Assembly: GCA_001604005.1 (NCBI GenBank)
Contig: LVAM01000010.1
Span: 209,079 to 273,078 of the forward strand
Length of the DNA: 64,000 nucleotides
Source of the DNA: Clostridiales bacterium Firm_07
GTDB lineage: Bacteria; Bacillota; Clostridia; Oscillospirales; CAG-272
Direction of reading: 5' to 3'
How positions within the stretch are numbered: the stretch's first letter is position 1; each line of letters begins with the position of its first letter. The position numbers and the translations under genes are program-made. Below the pieces are notes generated by a model. That model was given only the letters and a program-made list of their open reading frames with translations, made no database searches and was not told the origin of the DNA. Positions 49,814-57,651 of this stretch are shown here, one piece after another.

Positions 49814-49847
49814 ACACAAACAAAAAACACATATGATATTTGCCATT

Positions 49848-49982
49848 TTAACCGATGCGTGCCAAACTATCCGTGTCTATAATTTCTTTCTTCATAAATA
49901 ATTCTCCGATCGCGGTCTTTGGGTCTTGACCGGCAGTTCTCTTCCATTTTACCGCACACCGGAGGATTTTTTCATCGGTTAA
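49848..49982. repeat. Short intergenic block bounded by a perfect 10-bp inverted repeat
   Basis: TTAACCGATG at 49848-49857 and its exact reverse complement CATCGGTTAA at 49973-49982. Confidence 0.5.
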
Positions 49983-49990
49983 CCTTTTGG

Positions 49991-50022
49991 GAACCACGTG
50001 GCTGTCGCGTGGTTTTCTTTTT
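49991..50022 (+). terminator. Terminator following M24 peptidase gene
   Basis: AACCACGTGGCTGTCGCGTGGTTTTCTTTTTT. Confidence 0.6.
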
Positions 50023-50043
50023 TCTTGAAAAAGCGTGCCGCCC

Positions 50044-50072
50044 TTGCAATCCGGGGCGCTTTGTGCTATAAT
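50044..50072 (+). promoter_or_regulatory. Promoter for PqqD-like operon
   Basis: TTGCAA-N17-TATAAT with extended GTGC. Confidence 0.75.
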
Positions 50073-50117
50073 ACCTATAATACTATGTCGTACAGCGATC
50101 AAGATTGGAGTTTAACA

Positions 50118-50387
50118 ATGAAACTACGCTATGAATTTGCCATTATGGATATGGGCGGAGAATATGCCGCCGTGCCCGTCGGAAAAGACGCGACCGAATT
50201 TCACGGTATGCTCAAACTCAACGCGGTTTCCGCCGATATCCTCGCACAGCTGAAAGAAGACACCACGCCGGAAAAGGTCCACGCGTATCTGCGGGGAAAA
50301 TATCCCGAATCGACCGACGATGAGATCGGCGCGAATTTGGTGAAGTTTTTGAACCAACTTTACCGCGAAGGGCTTTTGCAAATATAA
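50118..50387 (+). CDS. PqqD-family peptide-binding (RRE-like) protein
   Basis: 90 aa; MKLRYEFAIMDMGGEYAAVPVGKDATEFHGMLKLNAVSADILAQLKEDTTPEKVHAYLRGKYPESTDDEIGANLVKFLNQLYREGLL matches PqqD-like pattern; RBS GGAG. Confidence 0.85.
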   Translation: MKLRYEFAIMDMGGEYAAVPVGKDATEFHGMLKLNAVSADILAQLKEDTTPEKVHAYLRGKYPESTDDEIGANLVKFLNQLYREGLLQI

Positions 50388-50393
50388 GCGACA

Positions 50394-50867
50394 ATGAGCG
50401 CAGAATATACGTCGTTTGAAGACGAACTGAACGCGAGCGGCAAATTGATCTATACGAACGTCGGCGTCAGTATGCTACCGCTGCTGCGCCAAAATCGCGA
50501 TGTGATGGTCATTGAAAAACGCGTCGGAGCGCCCCGAAAACTGCAAGCCGTGCTCTTTCGCCGAGACGGTGTGAAAGGACGGGGCAGATATGTCGTTCAC
50601 CGGATCGTAAAAACGAAAAAGGACGGTCAATATTTCATCGCCGGCGACAATTGCACCGAGGGCGAATGGGTAAAAAAAGACAATATTCTCGGCGTCCTGA
50701 CAGCCGTCATACGCGACGGCAAAGAGATGGATTTCGGCGGCATACGGTATCGAATATATCTTCATTTTTGGTGCGCGCCCTATCACCTGCGCTTCTTTTT
50801 GTTGCGCGCCAAACGAGGGCTCAAAGCCTTCTTTTCCGCCGTGCGGTATAAACTTTTCGGTAAATAA
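50394..50867 (+). CDS. S24/S26 signal-peptidase-like protein
   Basis: YTNVGVSMLPLLRQNRDVMVIEKR ... AVLFRRDGVKGRGRYVVHRIVKTKKDGQYFIAGDNC. Confidence 0.8.
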   Translation: MSAEYTSFEDELNASGKLIYTNVGVSMLPLLRQNRDVMVIEKRVGAPRKLQAVLFRRDGVKGRGRYVVHRIVKTKKDGQYFIAGDNCTEGEWVKKDNILGVLTAVIRDGKEMDFGGIRYRIYLHFWCAPYHLRFFLLRAKRGLKAFFSAVRYKLFGK

Positions 50868-50886
50868 CTTTTTCGGAGTCTCTCTT

Positions 50887-51621
50887 ATGGATTTTACGAT
50901 TTCTCTTGCCGGCGTAAACATTGAAATTCACAGCCTTTACGGCGCGGTATATGAACTTTGCCGCGATTATCTGACTGATCATCGCCCCGATTTTACCGTT
51001 TCCATCGCTCCGGCGGACATCGAGTTCGAGCGGGAGAAGTCGGTTCTTGAAGCCGCGCGCGAGGGCAAGCCTTACGGCAATTTTACGGCGGATTATCTGG
51101 AAACGCTTGCCATTTACCGCAAGATCTCCGAAAACATACTGCGATACGACGTGTTTTTGATGCACGGTGCCGTGGTGGCGCTTGACGGCGCGGCATATCT
51201 GTTTACGGCGCCCTCGGGGGTGGGCAAAACGACGCACACACAGTTTTGGCTGAAAAAATACCCCGACGCCTTTATCGTAAACGGCGACAAACCGCTCTTG
51301 CGCGCGGTCGGGGGTCAAATTTTCGCCTGCGGATCCCCTTGGGCGGGAAAAGAAGGACAAAACCGCAACGTCATGCTGCCGTTGAAAGCCGTTTGCGCCC
51401 TTTTCCGCGGCAACGAAAACAGCATCCGGCGCATTGCGTTCGACAAGGTCTTCCCGCTCGTCATCGCGCAAAGTTACCGTCCGAGCGGTGAAGCGGAGAT
51501 GATGCAAACCCTTAGACTGATCAAAATTTTGGGAGAACATACTCGTTTTTACGCGCTGTCCTGCAATTTGGATCCCGACGCGGCGCGGGTGGCAAAAGAA
51601 GGGATGGACAACGATGAATAA
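50887..51621 (+). CDS. HprK-like (SerK/PadeK-type) kinase
   Basis: FLMHGAVVALDGAAYLFTAPSGVGKTTHTQFWLKKYPDAFIVNGDKPLLR...FACGSPWAGKEGQNRNVMLPLKAVCALFRGNENSI. Confidence 0.82.
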   Translation: MDFTISLAGVNIEIHSLYGAVYELCRDYLTDHRPDFTVSIAPADIEFEREKSVLEAAREGKPYGNFTADYLETLAIYRKISENILRYDVFLMHGAVVALDGAAYLFTAPSGVGKTTHTQFWLKKYPDAFIVNGDKPLLRAVGGQIFACGSPWAGKEGQNRNVMLPLKAVCALFRGNENSIRRIAFDKVFPLVIAQSYRPSGEAEMMQTLRLIKILGEHTRFYALSCNLDPDAARVAKEGMDNDE

Positions 51622-52759
51622 AGCCGAACTTACCCTTGCCGAACTGATCCGCGCTTCCCTCTTCGGTCTTCCGGCGATATTTGACGAAGACGTTGACTGG
51701 AACGACGTTTTGGCAGAGGCTGAAGCGCAGGCGGTTGTTGCGCTTGTGGCGGGCGCGGTGCCCGCCAAGGCGGCAAAATCGTGGCAAACGCCCGCGGATC
51801 AAAGCAAAGCGTACTTTATGCGCGTGCTCTATGAGCAAACCAATCTTACGGCACTGCTAAGCGGCGCCGATATTCCGTTTATCGTCTTGAAAGGTACCGC
51901 CGCGGCGATCTATTATCCGATCCCCTGCAACCGCACGATGGGCGACATCGACATTTTGGTGCCCGAGGGATATTTCGACGCCGCTTTTGCGTTGCTCCAA
52001 GAAAACGGCTACGAGTTTCGGCGCGATTTCGGCGACGATCGGGATTATTCCTTTTCAAAAAGCGGCGTGATCTTTGAACTGCACCGCAAATACAGCGATC
52101 AAAAGAACGATATCGAGGAGTATATGCGCGACGGTATGCGACACGCCGAAACGCACACGCTCTATGGGAGCGCCTTTCCCGCGCTCTCGAAAGCCGAAAA
52201 CGGACTGGTGCTTTTGGATCACATTCGTCATCACCTTTTCGGCGGTCTCGGACTGCGGCAGATCTTGGATTTTATGATGTTTGTCAACTCCGAACCGGAC
52301 GAGAAAAAGTTTGAAAGCGATTTTCTGCCCTTTTTTGAAAAAGCAGGGCTCGGCACGCTGGCAAAAGTGATCACCAAAATGTGCAAAAAGCACTTCGGAT
52401 TGCCCGTGGACGCCGCTTGGTGCGAAACGGCGGACGACAGGACCTGCGAAGAACTGCTTGAAACCGTGTTTTCCCGCGGCAATTTCGGCAGAAAAGATCC
52501 TTACGTATACCGCCCAATGCAATCTTTCGCCATGGGCGCCAAAACGGACGGCTTTTTCCGAACCTTGCAAAGGGCGGGGGTGGGAACTTGCAAAGTTTTC
52601 CAAAAGCACAAATTTCTGCGTCCCTTTGCGTGGCTGTATCAATTGTGCAAATGCGTCAAACGAGCGCTCGCGGCGCTGTTTCGCGGAGAGAAACTGTGGC
52701 GCGACGTCTCCGTCGGCAAAAAGCAAGCCGATTTCTACAAGCGCTTGGGGATCGAGTAA
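51614..52759 (+). CDS. Nucleotidyltransferase family protein (NTP_transf_5/PF14907-like)
   Basis: FIVLKGTAAAIYYPIPCNRTMGDIDILVPEGYFDAAFALLQENGYEF...ELHRKYSDQ; overlaps the upstream kinase gene. Confidence 0.85.
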   Translation: MNKAELTLAELIRASLFGLPAIFDEDVDWNDVLAEAEAQAVVALVAGAVPAKAAKSWQTPADQSKAYFMRVLYEQTNLTALLSGADIPFIVLKGTAAAIYYPIPCNRTMGDIDILVPEGYFDAAFALLQENGYEFRRDFGDDRDYSFSKSGVIFELHRKYSDQKNDIEEYMRDGMRHAETHTLYGSAFPALSKAENGLVLLDHIRHHLFGGLGLRQILDFMMFVNSEPDEKKFESDFLPFFEKAGLGTLAKVITKMCKKHFGLPVDAAWCETADDRTCEELLETVFSRGNFGRKDPYVYRPMQSFAMGAKTDGFFRTLQRAGVGTCKVFQKHKFLRPFAWLYQLCKCVKRALAALFRGEKLWRDVSVGKKQADFYKRLGIE

Positions 52760-52803
52760 AAATCAAAACGCGAGCGGACGCAAGACGCCCGCAAAACAAC
52801 ACA

Positions 52804-52845
52804 AAAACAGCGGTTTGTCCATCGGACAAACCGCTGTTTTTGTGG
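52804..52845. terminator. Bidirectional terminator between the PqqD operon and tRNA-Arg
   Basis: ACAAAAACAGCGGTTTGTCCATCGGACAAACCGCTGTTTTTGT. Confidence 0.85.
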
Positions 52846-52919
52846 CGCGGCATGGGGGATTCGAACCCTCGACCTACTGGTTCGTAGCCAGGCACTCTAT
52901 CCGGCTGAGCTAATGCCGC
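52843..52919 (-). tRNA. tRNA-Arg (anticodon ACG), CCA encoded
   Basis: Minus strand GCGGCATTAGCTCAGCCGGATAGAGTGCCTGGCTACGAACCAGTAGGTCGAGGGTTCGAATCCCCCATGCCGCGCCA; acceptor GCGGCAT/ATGCCGC; loop CTACGAA; one mismatch each in anticodon stem and T stem by eye. Confidence 0.9.
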
Positions 52920-52985
52920 ATTCTGTTTGACGCCTATATATGTTAGCACACCCGCTTTGATTTGTCAACTACTTTTATAAATTTT

Positions 52986-53028
52986 TTTGATTTTTCGGGG
53001 GAGCCGTTTTGGCTCCCCCGAAAAAGAT
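52986..53028 (-). terminator. ddh terminator
   Basis: TTTCGGGGGAGCCGTTTTGGCTCCCCCGAAAAA. Confidence 0.8.
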
Positions 53029-54011
53029 CAAAGCAGTTTGGCGCGCAGTTCTTCCGGCGAGAGCGGGGAGAGGAGCGCGGGCGCAATATCCAGCGCCGTG
53101 CGACAGCCGCTCTCGCCGCGGTCGGCAAGACGCTTTGCCGCGCGGGCGTACGCCACAAGCACGGACGAGGTGAAGGCGGGATTGGACGCGAGCGTCAGAT
53201 CGTATTCGATGGTATGACGGTATTTGCCGTCCCCCGTCACGCCGGAGCGAATGACGCACCCGCCGTGCGGCATTTCGGCGTGGTCGCGGCGCATTTCCTC
53301 TGCGCTGATGAAATGCACGGTCGTGTCGTAATCCGCAAAATAGTTGGGCATCTCTTTGATCTCGCGCTCGATTTGCGCGCGGTCCGCCCCCTCTTCGGGC
53401 ACGACGAAACATTCTCTTGTGTGCTTTTGCCGCGCGGTCAGTTCGGGCATATCGCCGCGGCGCACCGCTTCCAGCGCCGTCGGCACGGGCACGGTATATT
53501 GCTTCGCGTCCGCCACGCCTTTGATGCGGCGGATCGCGTCGGAGTGCCCTTGGCTGACACCCTTACCCCAGAAAGTGTAATCTTTACCCTCCGGCAAGGC
53601 GGCGCCGGCAAGCACGCGCTGTACCGAGAAAAGTCCGGGGTCCCAACCGACCGAGATCACCGCGATATTGCCCGCCGCCTTTGCCGCCGCGTCCACCGCC
53701 GCGAAATGCTGCGGGATCTTGGCGTGCGTGTCGAAACTATCCACCACCGAGAAAAGCGCGGCAAGCGCGGGGGTTTGCACCGGCAAATCGGTGGCGCTGC
53801 CGCCGCACAGGATCATCACGTCGATCTTGCCCTGAAATTTTGCCGCGTCCTCGGCGCGGCAGACCGGAACGCCGGAGGTCTTGATGGTAAGCGTGGCGGG
53901 ATCGCGGCGCGTGAAAACAGCCGCAAGTTCGGTGTCGGGGTTTTGCAGGATCGCCGTTTCGACGCCTTTTCCGAGATTGCCGTATCCGTATATACCGATT
54001 CTTGTCTTCAT
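53028..54011 (-). CDS. ddh: meso-Diaminopimelate dehydrogenase
   Basis: RIGIYGYGNLGKGVETAILQNPDTELAAVFTRRDP...MILCGGSATDLP...SVGWDPGLFSVQRVL...FWGKGVSQGHSDAIRRI. Confidence 0.95.
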   Translation of the reverse strand: MKTRIGIYGYGNLGKGVETAILQNPDTELAAVFTRRDPATLTIKTSGVPVCRAEDAAKFQGKIDVMILCGGSATDLPVQTPALAALFSVVDSFDTHAKIPQHFAAVDAAAKAAGNIAVISVGWDPGLFSVQRVLAGAALPEGKDYTFWGKGVSQGHSDAIRRIKGVADAKQYTVPVPTALEAVRRGDMPELTARQKHTRECFVVPEEGADRAQIEREIKEMPNYFADYDTTVHFISAEEMRRDHAEMPHGGCVIRSGVTGDGKYRHTIEYDLTLASNPAFTSSVLVAYARAAKRLADRGESGCRTALDIAPALLSPLSPEELRAKLL

Positions 54012-54181
54012 AAAAACCTCCGTTTTTGTGTTTTTTTTATTGTACAGCGAAGGCGGCTTTTTTGTAAAGAGGAAGAAAAGATTTTTTCGGTTTTGCCACA
54101 TTTCGGCGCCGCGTTTGACTGCCGATACGGCAAATTTCACGAAAAAATCAAAAAGGCGCGCGAAAAGCGACGCGCAAACGG

Positions 54182-54210
54182 TTGATTCTTGACAAAAAAT
54201 GTGCTATACT
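54182..54210 (+). promoter_or_regulatory. Promoter for ABC operon
   Basis: TTGATT-N17-TATACT with GTGC before -10. Confidence 0.55.
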
Positions 54211-54260
54211 ATAAGTTGTCTTAATGTTGTTTCGGCAACCTTTGAAAGGAACAAAACAAG

Positions 54261-55331
54261 ATGATTGAAGTTGAACATTTGGTTAAATATTACGGCGGGA
54301 ACTGCGCGGTGGACGACGTGAATTTCAGCGTCGCGCAAGGCGAAATCGTGGGGCTTCTCGGCCCAAACGGCGCGGGCAAAAGCACCATTATGAACATTCT
54401 CACCGGCTACCTTTCCTCGTCCGCGGGCAGGGTGAGCGTGGCGGGGCTCAACGTGCTGGACGACCCGCTGGAAGTCAAGCACCGCGTGGGCTATCTGCCC
54501 GAGCAACCGCCCCTGTATTTGGATATGACGGTAGAGGAATACCTCATCTTTGTATATAACTTAAAAGGCTGTACCTTTAACCGCACCAAACATTTGGCGG
54601 AGATCTGCGAGGTCGTCAAGATCCAAGACGTTTATCACCGATTGATCCGCAACCTCTCTAAAGGATACCGCCAGCGCGTGGGAATTGCCGAGGCGCTGAT
54701 CGGCAACCCGCCTGTCGTCATTTTCGACGAGCCGACGGTGGGGCTTGATCCCAAACAGATCATCGAGATCCGCAACCTGATCCGCACACTCGGAAAAGAT
54801 CACACCGTGATCCTCTCGACGCACATTTTGCAAGAAGTACAGGCAGTTTGCGACAGAATCATCATTCTGAATAAGGGACGCATCGTGGCGGACGAGCGCA
54901 CCGAAAACATCAACCGCGCGGTGGAAAGCACGCGGCGTTACCGCCTGCGCGTCTGCGGACCGCAGCGCGACGTAGCGGCGCTTTTGCGCTCCCGCCCCGA
55001 CGTCACCTATGTGGAAACGCTGCCGGAGCGCGACGACGACGCATATTGCTATTTGCTGGAAAGCAAAACCGGCGTGGACGTGCGCAAATCGCTCTTTTTC
55101 GCGCTTGCCGAGCGCGGATGGGCGATCATCGGGCTGGAACCGATGGGCGTGAGCCTGGAAGACGTTTTCCTTGCGGTGGTGGAAAGCGAAGAAAAAGACG
55201 CGCGCACCGCAAAGAAACAGCGCCGCCGCGGCGGCGCCGGCGTCGGTGCCGAAAAAGACCTGGCGCAATCCATTCTCGACGAAACGGCGAAAAAGCAGGA
55301 AGCCGTCGCGCCGTATGACGGAAAAGACTGA
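54261..55331 (+). CDS. ABC transporter ATP-binding protein (GldA/CcmA-like)
   Basis: [55 protein letters not shown]. Confidence 0.93.
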   Translation: MIEVEHLVKYYGGNCAVDDVNFSVAQGEIVGLLGPNGAGKSTIMNILTGYLSSSAGRVSVAGLNVLDDPLEVKHRVGYLPEQPPLYLDMTVEEYLIFVYNLKGCTFNRTKHLAEICEVVKIQDVYHRLIRNLSKGYRQRVGIAEALIGNPPVVIFDEPTVGLDPKQIIEIRNLIRTLGKDHTVILSTHILQEVQAVCDRIIILNKGRIVADERTENINRAVESTRRYRLRVCGPQRDVAALLRSRPDVTYVETLPERDDDAYCYLLESKTGVDVRKSLFFALAERGWAIIGLEPMGVSLEDVFLAVVESEEKDARTAKKQRRRGGAGVGAEKDLAQSILDETAKKQEAVAPYDGKD

Positions 55332-55355
55332 TGTGAAGGAGGCGAAAAAGACACG

Positions 55356-56099
55356 ATGTTTGCGATCTTCAAAAAAGAGATGCGCGCGTATTTCACATCG
55401 CCCGTCGGCTATGTTTATACCGGCATTTTCCTTGCCGCCGCCGCGCTGATCTGCGCGTTTACCACGATCCAGCGCGCAAGTTACGACACCACTTCGTACT
55501 TTCAGTATATGCTCTTCTCGTTTATCATTCTTATTCCGCTCCTGACGATGCGCCTTTTCTCGGAAGAGCGGCGCAACCGCACCGAGCAGCTGCTGCTCAC
55601 CTCTCCCATCACCATCACGGGTATGGTGCTGGGCAAATTCTTTGCGGCGTTCGCGCTTTTCTCGGCAACGATGTTCGCCTCGCTCATCAATCTCTTCCCG
55701 CTTGTCGTCTATTCGATCCGTGAGCAGAAATCCGCCACATCCGGCGCGCATATCGGTCTTGCCGGCGCGCAGGTGATGGGGTGTTTTATCGGCTCGCTTC
55801 TGGTGGGCGCCGCCTTTATCGCGGTGGGCATCTTTATTTCTTCGCTCTCCGAAAATCAGTTGACCGCCGCCGTCATCACCGTCGCCGCGATCGCCGCGAT
55901 GATGCTTGCGGGCATTTTCAACACCTATATCGGCGTCACTTGGATCCGCACCGTACTGGATTGGATCTCGGTGCTCAGTCGTTTTGACTATTTCGCCTAC
56001 GGTTATTTTGATTACGCCGCACTGCTCTATTATCTCTCGATATCGGGCGTTTTCATCTTTTTGACGGTGCGCGTATACGAAAAGCGCCGTTGGGGTTAA
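55356..56099 (+). CDS. ABC transporter permease (GldF-like)
   Basis: MFAIFKKEMRAYFTSPVGYVYTGIFL; MRLFSEERRNRTEQLLLTSPITITGMVLGKF. Confidence 0.88.
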   Translation: MFAIFKKEMRAYFTSPVGYVYTGIFLAAAALICAFTTIQRASYDTTSYFQYMLFSFIILIPLLTMRLFSEERRNRTEQLLLTSPITITGMVLGKFFAAFALFSATMFASLINLFPLVVYSIREQKSATSGAHIGLAGAQVMGCFIGSLLVGAAFIAVGIFISSLSENQLTAAVITVAAIAAMMLAGIFNTYIGVTWIRTVLDWISVLSRFDYFAYGYFDYAALLYYLSISGVFIFLTVRVYEKRRWG

Positions 56100-56112
56100 G
56101 GAGGGTGCCGCT

Positions 56113-57651
56113 ATGAATATTCTGCATTCCAAAAAATTCCGTTACGGCAGCCTTTCGCTTTCTCTCACGATCGTATTGATCGCCGCCGTGATCCTCTTTA
56201 ACGCCATCATCGGCGCGCTGGCACGCCGTTACGGTTGGTATTCGGATATGACGCCGCAACGCCTTTATACCCTCTCCGACGAGGCAAAAACTTATCTGGA
56301 TACGATGGACACCGACAAAGAGGTGGAGATCATCTTCTGCACACCCGCCGACACGATGGAGGCGACCGCCGGCGCGCGCGACGTGCTGGAAACCGCGCGG
56401 GATATCGAACGCCGTTATCCCAACGTCAAGCGCCGCCACGTGGATATCCTGACCAACCCCACCGCCGTTGCCGCTTATAAGGCAAAATCCCGTGAGAATA
56501 TCACCTCGCAAAGCGTGATCGTGGCAAGCGGCACGGAGTGCCGCGTCTATACCCTCGGCGCCCTCTTTTCTTACGGCTCTTCCTCGGAGATCGTCGGCTA
56601 CAACGGCGAGCAACGCCTTGTTTCCGCCATTCTCGCGGTCACGCAGGACGAAAAACCGCTTGCCTGCGTGACAACGGGACACGGCGAAGCCGAAGGTCTG
56701 CTGCAAAACACGGGGCTTCTTGCCACGATGGAAGAAATGGGCTTTGACGTGCAAAATATCGACCTCAAACACGAGGAGATCCCCGAAAAATGCCGCCTGA
56801 TCGTGATTTTCGACCCGCAAACCGACTTTTTGAGCAGAAGCACCGTGCAGGACATCGCGGAAATCCCGAAACTGGACGCGTTTTTGCAAAAATCCAAATC
56901 TCTGATGGTTTTCTTTGACAACGAAACGCCGAAATTGCAAAATTTGGAAGACTTTCTCTCGAAATGGGGCATCGCCATCTCGCGCGACGGGGACGCCGCG
57001 TATCTCATTGAAGACAAAGCGCACTCCTTTACCGCGAACGGCTACACCAACGTGGCGGAATACGTCACCACGGGGCTTGGCGGCAGTATGACCGAAAAAC
57101 TCTGGAAGAATATCAGTTACCCGAAGAGCGTGGTCTTTCCGTACGTTTCTGCCATCGCCACGCCAGATTCTTACGAAAAACTGCACGAGGACGAAGAGGG
57201 CGCGGCGGAAAACGACTATCGCTACTATTATTTCAAAAACGGCATCACGCGCTATGCTTATGACGTTTTCCTGTCTTCCGGCGACGCGACGGCAATGGCG
57301 AACGGCCGCGCCGTGACGGGCGCCGACAGCCCGTACGTCTATATGCGCGTGACGACAGAACCGCAGGACGAAAGCGCGGCGTACGTGTTGGCGTGTGCTT
57401 CCACGGACTTTGCTTCCGCCGCCGCGACCGAAGGCGGTTACGGCAACCACGCCGTGCTCTCTTACGCCTTTGCGGTAATGTCACGCGAGGTCGTGCCGGT
57501 CTCTCTTGACACCAAATATTACACCGCGACCGAGATCAGCTCGATCACTTCCAGAGCGGCAAATCAATATACGGTGGTGTTTGCCGTTATTCCCGCCGCC
57601 GTCATTTTCATCGCCGGCATATACGTGATGGTGAGGAGAAAATACAGATGA
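56113..57651 (+). CDS. GldG-family (ABC-type uncharacterised auxiliary) protein
   Basis: N-terminal TM; RYGWYSDMTPQRLYTLSDEAKTYLDTMDTDKEVEIIFCTPAD; C-terminal TM. Confidence 0.85.
   Translation: MNILHSKKFRYGSLSLSLTIVLIAAVILFNAIIGALARRYGWYSDMTPQRLYTLSDEAKTYLDTMDTDKEVEIIFCTPADTMEATAGARDVLETARDIERRYPNVKRRHVDILTNPTAVAAYKAKSRENITSQSVIVASGTECRVYTLGALFSYGSSSEIVGYNGEQRLVSAILAVTQDEKPLACVTTGHGEAEGLLQNTGLLATMEEMGFDVQNIDLKHEEIPEKCRLIVIFDPQTDFLSRSTVQDIAEIPKLDAFLQKSKSLMVFFDNETPKLQNLEDFLSKWGIAISRDGDAAYLIEDKAHSFTANGYTNVAEYVTTGLGGSMTEKLWKNISYPKSVVFPYVSAIATPDSYEKLHEDEEGAAENDYRYYYFKNGITRYAYDVFLSSGDATAMANGRAVTGADSPYVYMRVTTEPQDESAAYVLACASTDFASAAATEGGYGNHAVLSYAFAVMSREVVPVSLDTKYYTATEISSITSRAANQYTVVFAVIPAAVIFIAGIYVMVRRKYR

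Noticed and set aside
49848-50102. 84-aa minus-strand ORF as a real gene
   Set aside because: Would overlap the PqqD operon promoter, lacks a good RBS at the long start, and has atypical codons. Kept only as part of the inverted-repeat block observation.
49846-52919. Idea that the PqqD operon is an integrated islet at the 3' end of tRNA-Arg
   Set aside because: The operon does abut the tRNA 3' end, but no duplicated tRNA 3' segment (attL/attR), integrase or recombinase is visible.
54561-56132. 523-aa minus-strand ORF
   Set aside because: Antisense of ABC ATPase and permease genes.
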